From Lacimicrobium sp. SS2-24 (GTDB lineage: Bacteria; Pseudomonadota; Gammaproteobacteria; Enterobacterales; Alteromonadaceae), in contig NZ_NIWW01000001.1 in assembly GCF_002201535.1 (NCBI RefSeq), positions 310,001 through 374,000 of the forward strand: a DNA stretch of 64,000 bases, written 5' to 3'. Positions within the stretch are counted from its first letter, which is position 1. Every line of letters starts with the position of its first letter. The notes under the pieces are model-generated. The model was not told the DNA's origin, ran no database searches, and saw nothing but the letters and a program-made list of their open reading frames with translations. The translations under genes and the position numbers were made by a program. Positions 47,643 through 57,346 of the stretch are shown here, piece by piece.

Positions 47643-49961
47643 ATGAATAATACGCTTCTCGTTACCAAACGCTCTGGCGAACAAGAGCACCTTGATCTGG
47701 ACAAAATTCACAAAGTCATCACCTGGGCTGCCAAAGGATTACAGAACGTATCTGTGTCTCAGGTAGAGATAAAGGCACATATCCAGTTTTATGATGGCAT
47801 CAAAACCTCAGATATCCATGAAACACTGATCAAGTCAGCCGCGGATCTGATCGCCAAAGAAAGCCCCGACTACCAATATCTGGCGGCCAGACTGGCAATC
47901 TTCCATCTGCGTAAAAAAGCCTATGGTCAATTTGAACCGCCTGCGTTGTACCAGCATGTGGCGAAAATGGTCGACATGGGCAAATATGACCATCACTTAC
48001 TGGAAGATTACACCCAGGCCGAGTTTGAGCAGATGGATGAGTATCTGGATCATTGGCGGGATATGGATTTCAGTTATGCTGCGGTGAAGCAGTTAGAAGG
48101 CAAATACCTTGTTCAGAACCGGGTAACCGGCGAAATCTACGAAAGCGCACAGTTTCTGTATATTCTGGTAGCGGCGTGTCTGTTTGCCAATTATCCAAAA
48201 GAAACGCGGATGGACTACATCAAACGTTTCTATGATGCCGTCTCCAAATTTAAAATATCGCTGCCTACCCCAATCATGTCCGGTGTGCGCACCCCTACCC
48301 GTCAATTCAGCTCCTGTGTTTTGATTGAATGCGGGGACAGCCTTGATTCGATTAACGCCACGGCCAGTGCCATCGTTAAATATGTCAGCCAACGTGCAGG
48401 CATCGGTATCAACGCTGGTCGAATTCGCGCTCTGGGTAGCCCCATTCGCGGTGGTGAAGCCTTTCATACGGGCTGTCTGCCTTTTTACAAGTATTTCCAG
48501 ACTGCCGTAAAGAGTTGTTCTCAAGGTGGCGTTCGTGGTGGTGCTGCAACCTTGTTTTATCCCCTCTGGCACCTGGAAGTGGAGTCATTGCTGGTATTAA
48601 AAAATAATCGGGGCGTTGAAGAGAATCGCGTCAGACATCTCGATTATGGTGTGCAATTTAACAAGCTCATGTATCAGCGTTTGATCAAGGATGAACATAT
48701 CACGCTGTTCAGTCCGTCAGATGTACCTGGATTATATGATGCGTTTTTCGCCGATCAGGATAAATTCGAGCAGTTGTACATCAAGTATGAGCAGGACCCG
48801 GGCATCCGTAAAAAGCAGATTAAAGCGGTGGAACTGTTTAGTCTGTTTATGCAGGAGCGCGCCAGCACAGGCCGGATTTATTTACAGAATGTGGATCATT
48901 GCAACACGCACAGCCCGTTTGATCCGCAGGTTGCCCCTGTACGTCAGAGCAATCTGTGTCTGGAGATCGCGCTGCCGACCAAGCCCCTTGAACATGTCAA
49001 TGACGAGAACGGCGAGATTGCCCTGTGTACCCTTTCTGCCTTTAATCTCGGCGCCATTGAGAGCCTGGATGAGCTCGAAGAAATGGCTGAGCTTGCCGTG
49101 CGCGCCCTCGACAGTTTGCTGGATTATCAGGATTACCCGGTTCCGGCCGCATACAATGCGACAATGGGTCGTCGGACGCTGGGGGTCGGTGTCATTAACT
49201 TTGCCTACTACCTGGCCAAGCATGGAGTACGTTACTCTGATGGCAGCGCCAATGGACTCGTTCACCGTACATTTGAAGCCATTCAGTACTATTTATTAAA
49301 AGCCTCAAACAATCTGGCAAAAGAGAAAGGTGCGTGTCCGAAATTTAACGAAACCACTTATGCCAAAGGCGTTATGCCCATCGACAGCTATAAGAAAGAT
49401 CTCGATGGGGTTTGCAATGAGCCATTGCAATATGACTGGGATGGCTTAAGAGAGGCGATTCAGCAACATGGCCTGCGCAACAGTACACTGTCGGCGCTGA
49501 TGCCATCAGAAACCTCATCGCAGATCTCCAATGCCACCAATGGTATTGAACCGCCCAGAGGCCATATCAGTATCAAGTCGAGTAAAGACGGCGTACTGAA
49601 ACAGGTCGTGCCAGAGTATGAGCGCCTGAAAAATCAGTATGAGTTGTTATGGGACATTCCATCGAATGACGGATACCTGCAGCTGGTGGCCATTATGCAG
49701 AAGTTTGTTGATCAAACGATCTCAGCCAATACCAGCTATGACCCGGGCAAATACGATGGCGGCAAAGTCCCCATGAAACTGCTGCTCAAAGACTTGTTAA
49801 CAGCCTACAAACTGGGCGTAAAAACGCTGTATTACCATAACACCCGTGATGGTGCCTCCGACACCCAGGGTGAGATGGTTGCGAAAAAAGCAGAGCGCCC
49901 TGCGGTAGAAGCTGTAATTGAAGAAGATGACGATTGCGCAGGCGGTGCCTGTAAGATTTAA
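47643..49961 (+). CDS. nrdA: Ribonucleotide reductase class Ia, alpha subunit
   Basis: A 772-residue catalytic subunit (E. coli NrdA is 761). An N-terminal ATP-cone (about 5-95, starting LLVTKRSGEQEHLDLDKIH) suggests dATP feedback control. The active site shows QFSSCVLIECGDS with the redox Cys, the NLCLEI segment with the thiyl-radical Cys in the family pattern, and the C-terminal shuttle pair CAGGAC at the end (ending CKI as in E. coli). It is the first gene of nrdA-nrdB-yfaE and is probably repressed by NrdR. Confidence 0.97.
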   Translation: MNNTLLVTKRSGEQEHLDLDKIHKVITWAAKGLQNVSVSQVEIKAHIQFYDGIKTSDIHETLIKSAADLIAKESPDYQYLAARLAIFHLRKKAYGQFEPPALYQHVAKMVDMGKYDHHLLEDYTQAEFEQMDEYLDHWRDMDFSYAAVKQLEGKYLVQNRVTGEIYESAQFLYILVAACLFANYPKETRMDYIKRFYDAVSKFKISLPTPIMSGVRTPTRQFSSCVLIECGDSLDSINATASAIVKYVSQRAGIGINAGRIRALGSPIRGGEAFHTGCLPFYKYFQTAVKSCSQGGVRGGAATLFYPLWHLEVESLLVLKNNRGVEENRVRHLDYGVQFNKLMYQRLIKDEHITLFSPSDVPGLYDAFFADQDKFEQLYIKYEQDPGIRKKQIKAVELFSLFMQERASTGRIYLQNVDHCNTHSPFDPQVAPVRQSNLCLEIALPTKPLEHVNDENGEIALCTLSAFNLGAIESLDELEEMAELAVRALDSLLDYQDYPVPAAYNATMGRRTLGVGVINFAYYLAKHGVRYSDGSANGLVHRTFEAIQYYLLKASNNLAKEKGACPKFNETTYAKGVMPIDSYKKDLDGVCNEPLQYDWDGLREAIQQHGLRNSTLSALMPSETSSQISNATNGIEPPRGHISIKSSKDGVLKQVVPEYERLKNQYELLWDIPSNDGYLQLVAIMQKFVDQTISANTSYDPGKYDGGKVPMKLLLKDLLTAYKLGVKTLYYHNTRDGASDTQGEMVAKKAERPAVEAVIEEDDDCAGGACKI

Positions 49962-49974
49962 CCTCTATCCGTGG

Positions 49975-50007
49975 TTGGCAGTCCCTGTCTCAGATAGGGA
50001 CTGCCAA
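49975..50007 (+). other. Perfect 12-bp hairpin between nrdA and nrdB
   Basis: TTGGCAGTCCCT (49975-49986) pairs without mismatch with AGGGACTGCCAA (49996-50007) across a 9-base loop. No T tract follows, so it is unlikely to be a full terminator. It sits inside the 78-base gap, where it could slow decay of nrdA mRNA, be processed, or partly attenuate nrdB. Confidence 0.75.
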
Positions 50008-50039
50008 TGAAATATCAGCATCACTAAATCGAACAATCA

Positions 50040-51170
50040 ATGAAATACACCACGTTTAACCAGCAAGTATCCAATCCGCTGACAGAGCCTATGTTCTTCG
50101 GCAATCCGGTCAATGTTGCCCGTTATGACCAGCAAAAACACAGTATTTTTGAGAAGTTAATTGAGAAGCAGATTTCATTCTTCTGGCGTCCCGAAGAAGT
50201 GGATGTCAGCAAAGACCGGGTCGACTTCCAAAAACTGACCGATCCTGAAAAGCATATTTTCATTTCTAATCTTAAATACCAGACATTGCTGGACTCTGTT
50301 CAGGGACGCAGTCCGAATATCGCGTTTCTACCTATCGTTTCGTTACCCGAACTGGAAACCTGGATAGAAACCTGGTCGTTTTTTGAGACCATACACTCCC
50401 GTTCATATACCCATATTCTGCGTAACTTGTTTTCTGATCCCAGCGATGTCTTTGAAGATATCGTGCTCAATGAAGAAATAAAGTTGCGTGCATCCGATAT
50501 CTCCCGCTACTACGATGACTTGATTTTTGCCACGCAGCTTTGGCAGACACAAGGGGAAGGCCGTCATCATGTTGATGGACAGGATTATCTGATCAATCAA
50601 CGTGAACTGAAGAAAAAGCTTTATTTGTGCATGAACTCAGTGAATGCACTCGAAGCCATTCGTTTCTACGTGTCTTTTGCCTGTACTTTTGCCTTTGCCG
50701 AGCGCGAAATGATGGAAGGTAATTCGAAAATCATCCGTCTCATTGCCCGTGACGAAAACCTGCACCTGACATCAACGCAGCACATTCTCAATCTGTGGGC
50801 GAAAGGCAAGGATGACCCTGAGATGCAGGAAGTGGCCGAGGAATGCCATGACCAGGCCAGAGATATTTTCATTAAAGCGGTAGAACAAGAGAAAAAGTGG
50901 GCCAGTTATCTGTTCCAGCACGGCTCTATGATTGGGCTTAACAAAGACATCCTGTGCCAGTATGTAGAGTTTATCGCTACCCATAGAATGTCCGCTATTG
51001 GCATGGAGTCTCCTTTTGAGGTGACCACCAATCCACTGCCATGGATGAATAACTATCTGAACTCTGACAATGTTCAGGTGGCGCCGCAGGAATCAGAGAT
51101 CAGTTCTTACCTGGTGGGTCAGATAGACAGCGAAGTAAATGCGGATGACTTCGGAGATTTCGATCTCTGA
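50040..51170 (+). CDS. nrdB: Ribonucleotide reductase class Ia, beta subunit
   Basis: A 376-residue radical-generating subunit, equal in size to E. coli NrdB. The di-iron ligands and tyrosyl radical are visible in [15 protein letters not shown] (Glu, His and Tyr) and [15 protein letters not shown] (Glu and His). The C-terminus, DDFGDFDL, is the tail that binds NrdA. No strong ribosome-binding site is evident before the ATG. The following yfaE begins at its stop. Confidence 0.97.
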   Translation: MKYTTFNQQVSNPLTEPMFFGNPVNVARYDQQKHSIFEKLIEKQISFFWRPEEVDVSKDRVDFQKLTDPEKHIFISNLKYQTLLDSVQGRSPNIAFLPIVSLPELETWIETWSFFETIHSRSYTHILRNLFSDPSDVFEDIVLNEEIKLRASDISRYYDDLIFATQLWQTQGEGRHHVDGQDYLINQRELKKKLYLCMNSVNALEAIRFYVSFACTFAFAEREMMEGNSKIIRLIARDENLHLTSTQHILNLWAKGKDDPEMQEVAEECHDQARDIFIKAVEQEKKWASYLFQHGSMIGLNKDILCQYVEFIATHRMSAIGMESPFEVTTNPLPWMNNYLNSDNVQVAPQESEISSYLVGQIDSEVNADDFGDFDL

Positions 51171-51174
51171 GGTC

Positions 51175-51447
51175 ATGGATAAAGTCTGTAACACCTTTCA
51201 GGTCAGTGTGGAAAATGTCACACCTTCCCTGCCTTGTACCAATGAATGTACCTTGTTAGAAAGCCTCGAGTCTCATAAGCTCGAGGTGCACTCTCATTGC
51301 CGCGAGGGCTTCTGTGGTGCCTGTCGAACCAAACTCATCAGTGGCACTGTGGATTATGTTACCGATCCGCTGGCCTATATTGATGACGACGAAATATTAC
51401 CCTGCTGCTGTATCCCCACTTCCAATCTGGTGATTAAACCCGGCTAG
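51175..51447 (+). CDS. yfaE: 2Fe-2S ferredoxin YfaE (NrdB cofactor maintenance)
   Basis: A 90-residue plant-type ferredoxin. The cluster cysteines are in CREGFCGACRTKL and the later ILPCCC. E. coli YfaE reduces the di-iron site of NrdB to restore its radical, and the gene is always found with nrdAB. I chose ATG 51175, four bases after the nrdB stop; the frame also permits ATG 51139 or 51145 overlapping nrdB, which would add an unlike N-terminus. Confidence 0.9.
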   Translation: MDKVCNTFQVSVENVTPSLPCTNECTLLESLESHKLEVHSHCREGFCGACRTKLISGTVDYVTDPLAYIDDDEILPCCCIPTSNLVIKPG

Positions 51448-51458
51448 CGGTGTATTTA

Positions 51459-52253
51459 CTACTGGTATTGGCGCGGCCGCTTCACCTCTATGGTATCGAT
51501 ATAGCCGTGCCAGGTGGCGTAGCCAATCAGTGGCATGAGTATGATAAATCCGGCGAAACCCGTTACAAACCCAATCCCAACACTGGTTGCAATGATCCCG
51601 GCCCATATCAGCATCGGCACTTTGTTAGTCCATACCGCATGCATACTGGTCAGCACCGCTGTCGCCAAATCCACCCGACGCTCCATGAGTGTGGGTTGGG
51701 TAAAGGCACTGATAAAAAACACCAGCAACGTAAAGCCCATACCAATCACCGTGCCCAATGCCAGAAATGGCAACAAATTCTCAAAGTTTTCGTCCAGATA
51801 TGGGGGGTACAGTGCATGTATTATCGATGCAATACGTAACCAGAAGATCATCAGCATGACCAGTAACAACCCGAAACCCCACTCGTTCACGGCATTGCGT
51901 TTTACCGCTTTAATACTGTGCCACAAGCTGGGTTGATGGCCCTTTTCCAGTTCCCAACTAATGTCATACAAGGCTGCAGCCAGGAACGGCCCGATTAACA
52001 TGAAACAGACAATAGAAGGCAGAATAACGAGGTGCCAACCGGTTAGCGTCACCAGATAAGTAATGAGCCAGGGAATGGCCGCAAAAATTAAACCATAAAA
52101 GGCTGTTAACACAGGCGCTCTAGTCACATCCCGCCAGCCCAGTACCAACCACTTCACAGGGTCGCCGGCAGCTAGCTTCCTGCAAGGAATGACTCGGGCT
52201 ATGCCGCTCTGTGTCATCGGGGTTTGAGGCGCCTGTTTAAAGGACTCTGACAT
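51459..52253 (-). CDS. DUF2189 family membrane protein
   Basis: About 264 residues with six hydrophobic segments, resembling the DUF2189 family of predicted integral membrane proteins with no known function. An N-terminal cytoplasmic part (about 1-45, ending KLAAGDPVKWLVLGWRDV) precedes the helices. I chose ATG 52253, with GGAG five bases upstream, over the GTG at 52259. It converges on yfaE and stands alone, so context gives no clue to function. Confidence 0.85.
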   Translation of the reverse strand: MSESFKQAPQTPMTQSGIARVIPCRKLAAGDPVKWLVLGWRDVTRAPVLTAFYGLIFAAIPWLITYLVTLTGWHLVILPSIVCFMLIGPFLAAALYDISWELEKGHQPSLWHSIKAVKRNAVNEWGFGLLLVMLMIFWLRIASIIHALYPPYLDENFENLLPFLALGTVIGMGFTLLVFFISAFTQPTLMERRVDLATAVLTSMHAVWTNKVPMLIWAGIIATSVGIGFVTGFAGFIILMPLIGYATWHGYIDTIEVKRPRQYQ

Positions 52254-52458
52254 CGTCACTCCGGAATATTTGACTGATATAATGACTTTACGCCAAGAAT
52301 AACCAAAGGGGTCAATATATAATCAATTATTATTAAAAATCTGCCCACCAAATACGGAAGCTATATCAAAATGCCATGCATATAGACAAAGATCTTCTTG
52401 CCACACACCAGAGCCCGGTAATACCCTGTAGGCCTTATTTTCACGACCTGATTGCTAG

Positions 52459-53682
52459 ATGAGACAGATTGTAAAATCCAGTAAACTCAATGACGTATGT
52501 TATGACATTCGTGGACCGGTGCTAACCGAAGCAAAACGCCTCGAAGATGAGGGACATCGGGTACTGAAACTCAATATCGGTAACCCCGCACCTTTTGGAT
52601 TTGAAGCCCCGGACGATATATTAAAGGATGTCATCCGTAACCTTCCGACAGCGCAGGGCTATGGGGATGCACAGGGCATCTACTCAGCCCGGGTGGCGGT
52701 GATGCAGTATTACCAGCAACAGGGCATCACCAATATCGACATTGAAGATGTGTATATTGGTAATGGCGTCAGCGAACTGATTGTTATGGCCATGCAGGCA
52801 CTGCTGAACACCCATGACGAAGTCCTTATTCCAAGCCCCGACTATCCTTTGTGGACCGCAGCGGTCAGTCTGTCATCCGGAACCCCTGTGCACTATCAAT
52901 GTGATGAACAGGCCGGGTGGTTTCCTGATATTAATGATATCAAAGCAAAAATTACCGCCAATACACGTGCCATCGTACTCATCAATCCCAATAATCCCAC
53001 CGGAGCGGTATATTCCCGCGAACTGTTGTTACAGGTAATCGAGCTGGCACGACAGCATAATCTGGTGATATTCAGTGATGAGATTTACGATAAAATTCTC
53101 TACGATGAAGCCAAGCATCAGTGTATTGCCGCACTCGCCGATGATGTGTTCTTTGTGACGCTGAGCGGATTGTCAAAGAATTATCGTGTAGCCGGTTTTC
53201 GGGTAGGCTGGATGCTGATCAGCGGCAATAAAAAATTAGGCCGTAGCTATATGCAAGGTCTAACTCTGCTCAGCTCCATGCGTATGTGTGCCAACGTTCC
53301 ATGTCAGCATGCCTTACAGACCGCATTAGGTGGATATCAGAGTATCAATGATTTAGTGCGCGCAGACGGACGCTTGCGATTGCAGCGTGATATTGCGTGG
53401 CGCATGTTGGATCAGATACCGGGTATTTCATGCGTTAAACCTAAAGGCGCCATGTATTGTTTTGCAAAGGTGGATGAGCGCAAATTTTCGATTCAGGATG
53501 ACGAACTAATGGTGCTGGACTTGTTACGTCAGGAAAAAGTGTTGTTGGTGCATGGTCGGGCCTTTAACCTCAAACAAGGGTGTTATTTTCGCCTGGTGTT
53601 TTTACCGCATACGGATCAGCTTCATAGCGCGCTGAATAAAATTGAACGCTTCTTTACCCATTATCAGCAGAGGCAACTGTAG
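52459..53682 (+). CDS. alaA: Glutamate-pyruvate (alanine) aminotransferase AlaA
   Basis: A 407-residue class I/II PLP aminotransferase aligning end to end with E. coli AlaA/YfbQ (405). Conserved pieces: [11 protein letters not shown]-type start, [46 protein letters not shown] and the PLP lysine in [17 protein letters not shown]. It makes alanine from pyruvate. It overlaps the yfbR GTG start (TAGTG), and the alaA-yfbR order is the same as in E. coli. Confidence 0.95.
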   Translation: MRQIVKSSKLNDVCYDIRGPVLTEAKRLEDEGHRVLKLNIGNPAPFGFEAPDDILKDVIRNLPTAQGYGDAQGIYSARVAVMQYYQQQGITNIDIEDVYIGNGVSELIVMAMQALLNTHDEVLIPSPDYPLWTAAVSLSSGTPVHYQCDEQAGWFPDINDIKAKITANTRAIVLINPNNPTGAVYSRELLLQVIELARQHNLVIFSDEIYDKILYDEAKHQCIAALADDVFFVTLSGLSKNYRVAGFRVGWMLISGNKKLGRSYMQGLTLLSSMRMCANVPCQHALQTALGGYQSINDLVRADGRLRLQRDIAWRMLDQIPGISCVKPKGAMYCFAKVDERKFSIQDDELMVLDLLRQEKVLLVHGRAFNLKQGCYFRLVFLPHTDQLHSALNKIERFFTHYQQRQL

Positions 53683-54278
53683 TGAAACCTCAATCCAGCC
53701 ATTTTTTCGCCCATTTATCGAGAATGAAGCTGATTAATCGTTGGCCATTGATGCGCAACGTCAGTACAGAGAATGTACAGGAGCACAGCCTGCAAGTGGC
53801 GATGGTGGCCCACGCCCTGGCACTGATTCGCAATAAATACTTTGGTGGCAATTTGGATCCTTACCGCATTGCGACACTGGCGATGTTTCATGATGTCTCA
53901 GAAGTACTGACCGGCGACCTGCCAACACCGGTGAAATACTTTAATCCGGCAATCAGTAAGGAATATAAAAAGATAGAGACTATCGCCGAACAGAAGCTGC
54001 TGGATATGACACCGGATGCCTTTCGTGATGATTACGCTGAATTAATTGATCATCACCGCCACAGTGAACCGGAGCGTTTTATTATCAAAGCGGCAGATGT
54101 CATTTGTGCCTATTTAAAGACACTTGAAGAGCTGGCCGCTGGCAACCATGAATTTGAACTGGCTAAAAAACGGCTGGATAGAATTCTCAGTGATTATCAG
54201 TCCGATGAAGTGAATTATTTCATTCAGGCCTATGTGCCGAGCTTTTCACTGAGTCTGGATGAAATTACACAGGAATAA
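53682..54278 (+). CDS. yfbR: 5'-deoxynucleotidase YfbR
   Basis: A 198-residue HD-domain phosphatase that dephosphorylates dNMPs. The metal residues are seen in [34 protein letters not shown] and the later Asp in [12 protein letters not shown]. The start is GTG at 53682, overlapping the alaA stop by one base, so translation is coupled. It precedes dgt by two bases: both act on deoxynucleotide pools. Confidence 0.94.
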   Translation: MKPQSSHFFAHLSRMKLINRWPLMRNVSTENVQEHSLQVAMVAHALALIRNKYFGGNLDPYRIATLAMFHDVSEVLTGDLPTPVKYFNPAISKEYKKIETIAEQKLLDMTPDAFRDDYAELIDHHRHSEPERFIIKAADVICAYLKTLEELAAGNHEFELAKKRLDRILSDYQSDEVNYFIQAYVPSFSLSLDEITQE

Positions 54279-54280
54279 AC

Positions 54281-55609
54281 ATGATACGAGCTCCCTGGCT
54301 AGCCCGACAGCATCCACAACCTGAACGTCAGGGAGATCAACGTAGCGCTTTTCAACGTGACAAAGCACGTATTTTGCATTCTGCCGCATTCCGGCGATTG
54401 CAGGCCAAAACACAGGTTTTAGGTGTAGGAGGCAATGACTTTCATCGTACCCGCCTCACCCACTCTCTGGAAGCGGCACAAATCGGTACTGGCATTGCCT
54501 CACAATTGCAGCAGAAGTTCCCTCAACTGGCCGATGCGCTGAAACTGAGCGACCCTCTGATTGAAGCCCTTTGCCTTGCTCATGACATCGGGCATCCGCC
54601 ATTTGGTCATGGCGGCGAAGCGGCCCTGAACTACATGATGCGGGATCACGGTGGTTTTGAAGGAAATGGGCAGACTTTCCGAATCCTTACCAAGCTCGAA
54701 CTCTATACCGCCGATGCCGGGATGAACCTTTGCAGGCGCACCCTGCTCGGCCTGATAAAATATCCCGGACTCCTTGACCAACTTCAAAAGTGCCCCACGC
54801 CTCAGCCGACAGGAGAGACACTCAAACTTAATCAGTGGTATCCGGCCAAAGGGTTATTTAGTGATGATGCCAGCGTTTTTGAGTGGTTACTCGAGCCCCT
54901 CAGTGACAATGACAAGAGCTTATTTACACAGATAGAACAACGCGATTCTGAACACAGCAAAACCCGTTACAAATCCTTTGATTGTTCAATTATGGAATTG
55001 GCAGACGACATTGCCTATAGTATCCACGATCTTGAGGACGCAATTGTCAGTGGGATGGTCAACAAAGAAGAATTTACCACTCTGGTTTCTGAGCCTATCG
55101 CCGCCCTTCAACTGACAAATCTGAGTGAATTACTTCCACTTCTGACTGAGAAGTTATTCAGTGCACGTCATTATGATCGCAAAGACGCCATAGGTGCTTT
55201 GGTTAACAGCTTTATCACAGCGGTCGACATCCGACGTTTAGCGGTCCCATTTGACGAACCCCTGTTGCAATACAATGCGGTGCTCACCGAAGATGTTGCC
55301 TTAGCCCTGAGCCTGTTCAAAAAATTTGTATACGACAAGGTTATCCAATCACACGACGTACAAATGATGGAGTTTAAAGGACAGCAACTGGTGATGGCAC
55401 TGTTTTCAGCGTTAAGCTCTGACCCAATGCGTTTGCTCCCCGAAAACACCAAAACACGCTGGCTCGAAGCTCATCAGCAGGGCCAAAACATGCGTGTTAT
55501 CGCAGATTATATCGCTGGTATGACCGATGAATACGCCTCCAGGTTGTATAACCAGCTGTTCTTACCCAAAAGTACTTTGGGCTTTAGTCACACCACCCTT
55601 CCCTACTAA
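54281..55609 (+). CDS. dgt: dGTP triphosphohydrolase-like dNTPase
   Basis: A 442-residue HD-domain enzyme hydrolysing dNTPs to deoxynucleoside and triphosphate. The HD metal site is formed by THSLEAAQIGTGIA (about 66-79), LAHDIGHPPFGHGGEAAL (about 98-115) and the later Asp in ELADDIAYSIHDLEDA. It is shorter than E. coli Dgt (505) and belongs to the dGTPase-like branch, so substrate preference may be broader. Its position after yfbR suggests a small operon for dNTP balance. Confidence 0.9.
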   Translation: MIRAPWLARQHPQPERQGDQRSAFQRDKARILHSAAFRRLQAKTQVLGVGGNDFHRTRLTHSLEAAQIGTGIASQLQQKFPQLADALKLSDPLIEALCLAHDIGHPPFGHGGEAALNYMMRDHGGFEGNGQTFRILTKLELYTADAGMNLCRRTLLGLIKYPGLLDQLQKCPTPQPTGETLKLNQWYPAKGLFSDDASVFEWLLEPLSDNDKSLFTQIEQRDSEHSKTRYKSFDCSIMELADDIAYSIHDLEDAIVSGMVNKEEFTTLVSEPIAALQLTNLSELLPLLTEKLFSARHYDRKDAIGALVNSFITAVDIRRLAVPFDEPLLQYNAVLTEDVALALSLFKKFVYDKVIQSHDVQMMEFKGQQLVMALFSALSSDPMRLLPENTKTRWLEAHQQGQNMRVIADYIAGMTDEYASRLYNQLFLPKSTLGFSHTTLPY

Positions 55610-55754
55610 AGCAGTCTGTTGCCAGACTCTGGATAACGAATAACGCCGGTAACGCGTAACCCAAGTCTCTGTTTTTTTGTCTAAAACCTCAACTCAAATT
55701 GACGTTTAAACCGATCAAAACCCGGTCTAAAAGCGGTAATAAAAAAACACTTGC

Positions 55755-55770
55755 ATGTTTATATATACAG
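55755..55770. promoter_or_regulatory. LexA (SOS) box 1 upstream of sulA
   Basis: ATGTTTATATATACAG fits CTGT-N8-ACAG at seven of eight core positions. It is near-inverted relative to box 2: both contain CTGTATATATAAACA when read outward. Confidence 0.7.
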
Positions 55771-55773
55771 TAC

Positions 55774-55793
55774 TACTGTTTATACAACCACTG
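55774..55793. promoter_or_regulatory. Possible weak LexA box between boxes 1 and 2
   Basis: TACTGTTTATACAACCACTG matches the 20-bp E. coli LexA consensus at 15 positions, but its right core (CCAC for ACAG) is poor. It overlaps box 2 by a few bases. It may be a relic or a low-affinity site. Confidence 0.4.
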
Positions 55794-55806
55794 TATATAT
55801 AAACAA
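55791..55806. promoter_or_regulatory. LexA (SOS) box 2 upstream of sulA
   Basis: CTGTATATATAAACAA fits CTGT-N8-ACAG at seven of eight core positions and the extended consensus at 16 of 20. It reaches to within 10 bases of the sulA start and overlaps its ribosome-binding site. Confidence 0.8.
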
Positions 55807-55815
55807 GGTATCGAC

Positions 55816-56196
55816 ATGGCTGGTATTACTGCTCTTTCACAAAACACCCTGAATTCCGGGTTAGTTGACCTCTCACTGAGTCATGATGACATGATGGAGT
55901 GGACTGACCGGTTCAAATCAGGTCGCCGGTGGGTATACCTGTTGTCTAATCAACTGTGCTTTAAACAAGCGGGTCATAAGATTCATCTTCCAAATCCAGG
56001 TAAGGAAACCCTGCTCCTTTGGCTGGAAAAAATTATTCTGGGTGGTCAGGCCGCGGTCCTATTCGTTGATAATCTTGAACTCGACGAAGTTCGCCGGACC
56101 CGGTTACAACAGGTTTGCCGTAAAATGGATGTGCTGCTGGTCAATCTTCGCGACAAACCTGCGGATGCCAACACATTGGTGTATGGGCCGTGGTAA
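55816..56196 (+). CDS. sulA: Cell division inhibitor SulA
   Basis: A 126-residue, RecA-fold-like protein that binds FtsZ and stops division during the SOS response. Matching segments are DRFKSGRRWVYLLSNQ, LLLWLEKIILGGQAAVLFVDNLELDE and MDVLLVNLR. It is shorter than E. coli SulA (169), mainly at the N-terminus, as in other marine gammaproteobacteria. I chose ATG 55816 because AAGG lies 7 bases upstream; an in-frame start at 55699 would lie inside the LexA-box promoter. Expression is expected to be LexA-controlled. Confidence 0.88.
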   Translation: MAGITALSQNTLNSGLVDLSLSHDDMMEWTDRFKSGRRWVYLLSNQLCFKQAGHKIHLPNPGKETLLLWLEKIILGGQAAVLFVDNLELDEVRRTRLQQVCRKMDVLLVNLRDKPADANTLVYGPW

Positions 56197-56229
56197 ACTA
56201 GCGCTTTAGCGTATTAAAACCTAATTCAA

Positions 56230-56709
56230 ATGAGTGACTATTGTGACTGCGGCATGCCGCTTCCCTACTCGGATTGCTGTGGATTATTACATCAGAGCAA
56301 GACGGTGGCAGATTCAGCTGAGCAGCTAATGCGCTCAAGGTATACGGCTTTTGCGCGCCAAAATGTTGATTATATTCTTAAAACTCAGACAACATTGCCG
56401 GAAAAAGCGTCGCGGCTGGAGTTGGAGCGGGATTTATCTACCATAAAATGGTTAAGGCTTGAGGTCATCTCCTATACCAGCGTTTCTCAGACACAGGCAC
56501 AGGTTGAGTTTTGTGCGTACGCAATGGACTCGTCAGGTTCCCATAAGCAGCTTGTCCGGCATCATGAAATCTCTTTATTTTGTCTCGCTGAAAAGGGTTG
56601 GTTGTATGAAAGTGGCAAGATCCAGGCCGATTCCGGTGAGCTGAAATGGCAACGTAATGCTCCCTGTGTCTGTGGTAGCGGGCGTAAATTTAAACGATGC
56701 TGTGCTTAA
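56230..56709 (+). CDS. ychJ: YchJ-like protein with two SEC-C motifs
   Basis: A 159-residue protein of the UPF0225/YchJ family. It has a SEC-C zinc knuckle at each end: CDCGMPLPYSDCC (5-17) and CVCGSGRKFKRCC at the C-terminus, with a central NTF2-like domain (MRSRYTAFARQNVDYILKT). Such motifs also occur in SecA. Its role is unknown. It starts 33 bases after sulA, but whether it shares the SOS promoter cannot be told. Confidence 0.9.
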   Translation: MSDYCDCGMPLPYSDCCGLLHQSKTVADSAEQLMRSRYTAFARQNVDYILKTQTTLPEKASRLELERDLSTIKWLRLEVISYTSVSQTQAQVEFCAYAMDSSGSHKQLVRHHEISLFCLAEKGWLYESGKIQADSGELKWQRNAPCVCGSGRKFKRCCA

Positions 56710-56718
56710 ACTGTCGGG

Positions 56719-57186
56719 TCAGGCAGCCTGGTATTGACGTGCTTTATCGATAACCTCAAGTAAATTGGTCTCATCAACCTGCAAAGGCTCAACGCTTCCT
56801 CCTTTTAACTTCTGACGACATGACCAGCTGGTATTTTCCACCACCTCATCATCGAGTCTTTTATTGTCGTTAAAGACCGATAACGGGCTCGGGTGCAAGC
56901 AATGCCAGAGCCTCGCAGAAGCCAGTTGCTGCTGATTTACATACTGAGCATGTTGAGCTTCAAACTCCCAGTGCTGGGTTTCTGCTTTTAGGGGGATCTC
57001 TGGTGCTTTGTCTAAATGTGACTGGCTTTCAGCCCAATGCTGTTCTTTCGATGCCTCCAGACGAGGCCTGTCAAGCAGGTTGTCCTGCAACATGGCCAGC
57101 AGCAACGCAAAGTTCGCTCCGTTACCCTGGCTGGCAGCTTTGCTCAGACTGCTGTTTAGCTCAAAATCCAGTACAACAGGTTGCAT
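56719..57186 (-). CDS. VC2046/SO_2500-like conserved protein
   Basis: A 155-residue cytoplasmic protein. It starts MQPVVLDFELNSSLSKAASQGNGANFALLLAMLQDNLLDRP, resembling the VC2046/SO_2500 group of Vibrio and Shewanella, whose function is unknown. I chose ATG 57186 because GGGAT lies just upstream; the frame is open to 57213. No known domain, transmembrane helix or signal peptide is seen. It is divergent from the response-regulator gene; 160 bp separate the starts. Confidence 0.75.
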   Translation of the reverse strand: MQPVVLDFELNSSLSKAASQGNGANFALLLAMLQDNLLDRPRLEASKEQHWAESQSHLDKAPEIPLKAETQHWEFEAQHAQYVNQQQLASARLWHCLHPSPLSVFNDNKRLDDEVVENTSWSCRQKLKGGSVEPLQVDETNLLEVIDKARQYQAA

Positions 57187-57346
57187 AAGATCCCAAAAAA
57201 AATACCTACACAATCGTTATCGTCATGTCCCTGCAATACTTAATCAGAACCTGGTTCACATCGCGCCCTACAGCCCTTGCTTTCATCTACAGATTCAAAG
57301 AAGATGGCATAAGTATCTGATATTCAATAGACGTTGTTACTTTTTC

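Noticed and set aside
55613-55628. Small hairpin AGTCTG/CAGACT after dgt as terminator
   Set aside because: The stem is only six base pairs and no T tract follows.
55699-55815. Longer SulA starting at 55699
   Set aside because: The extension passes through the LexA boxes and has no ribosome site; ATG 55816 has AAGG at the right distance.
57008-57346. N-terminal extension of the response-regulator frame
   Set aside because: The extra 113 residues are antisense to the VC2046-like gene, unlike receiver domains, and the family-like start is ATG 57347.
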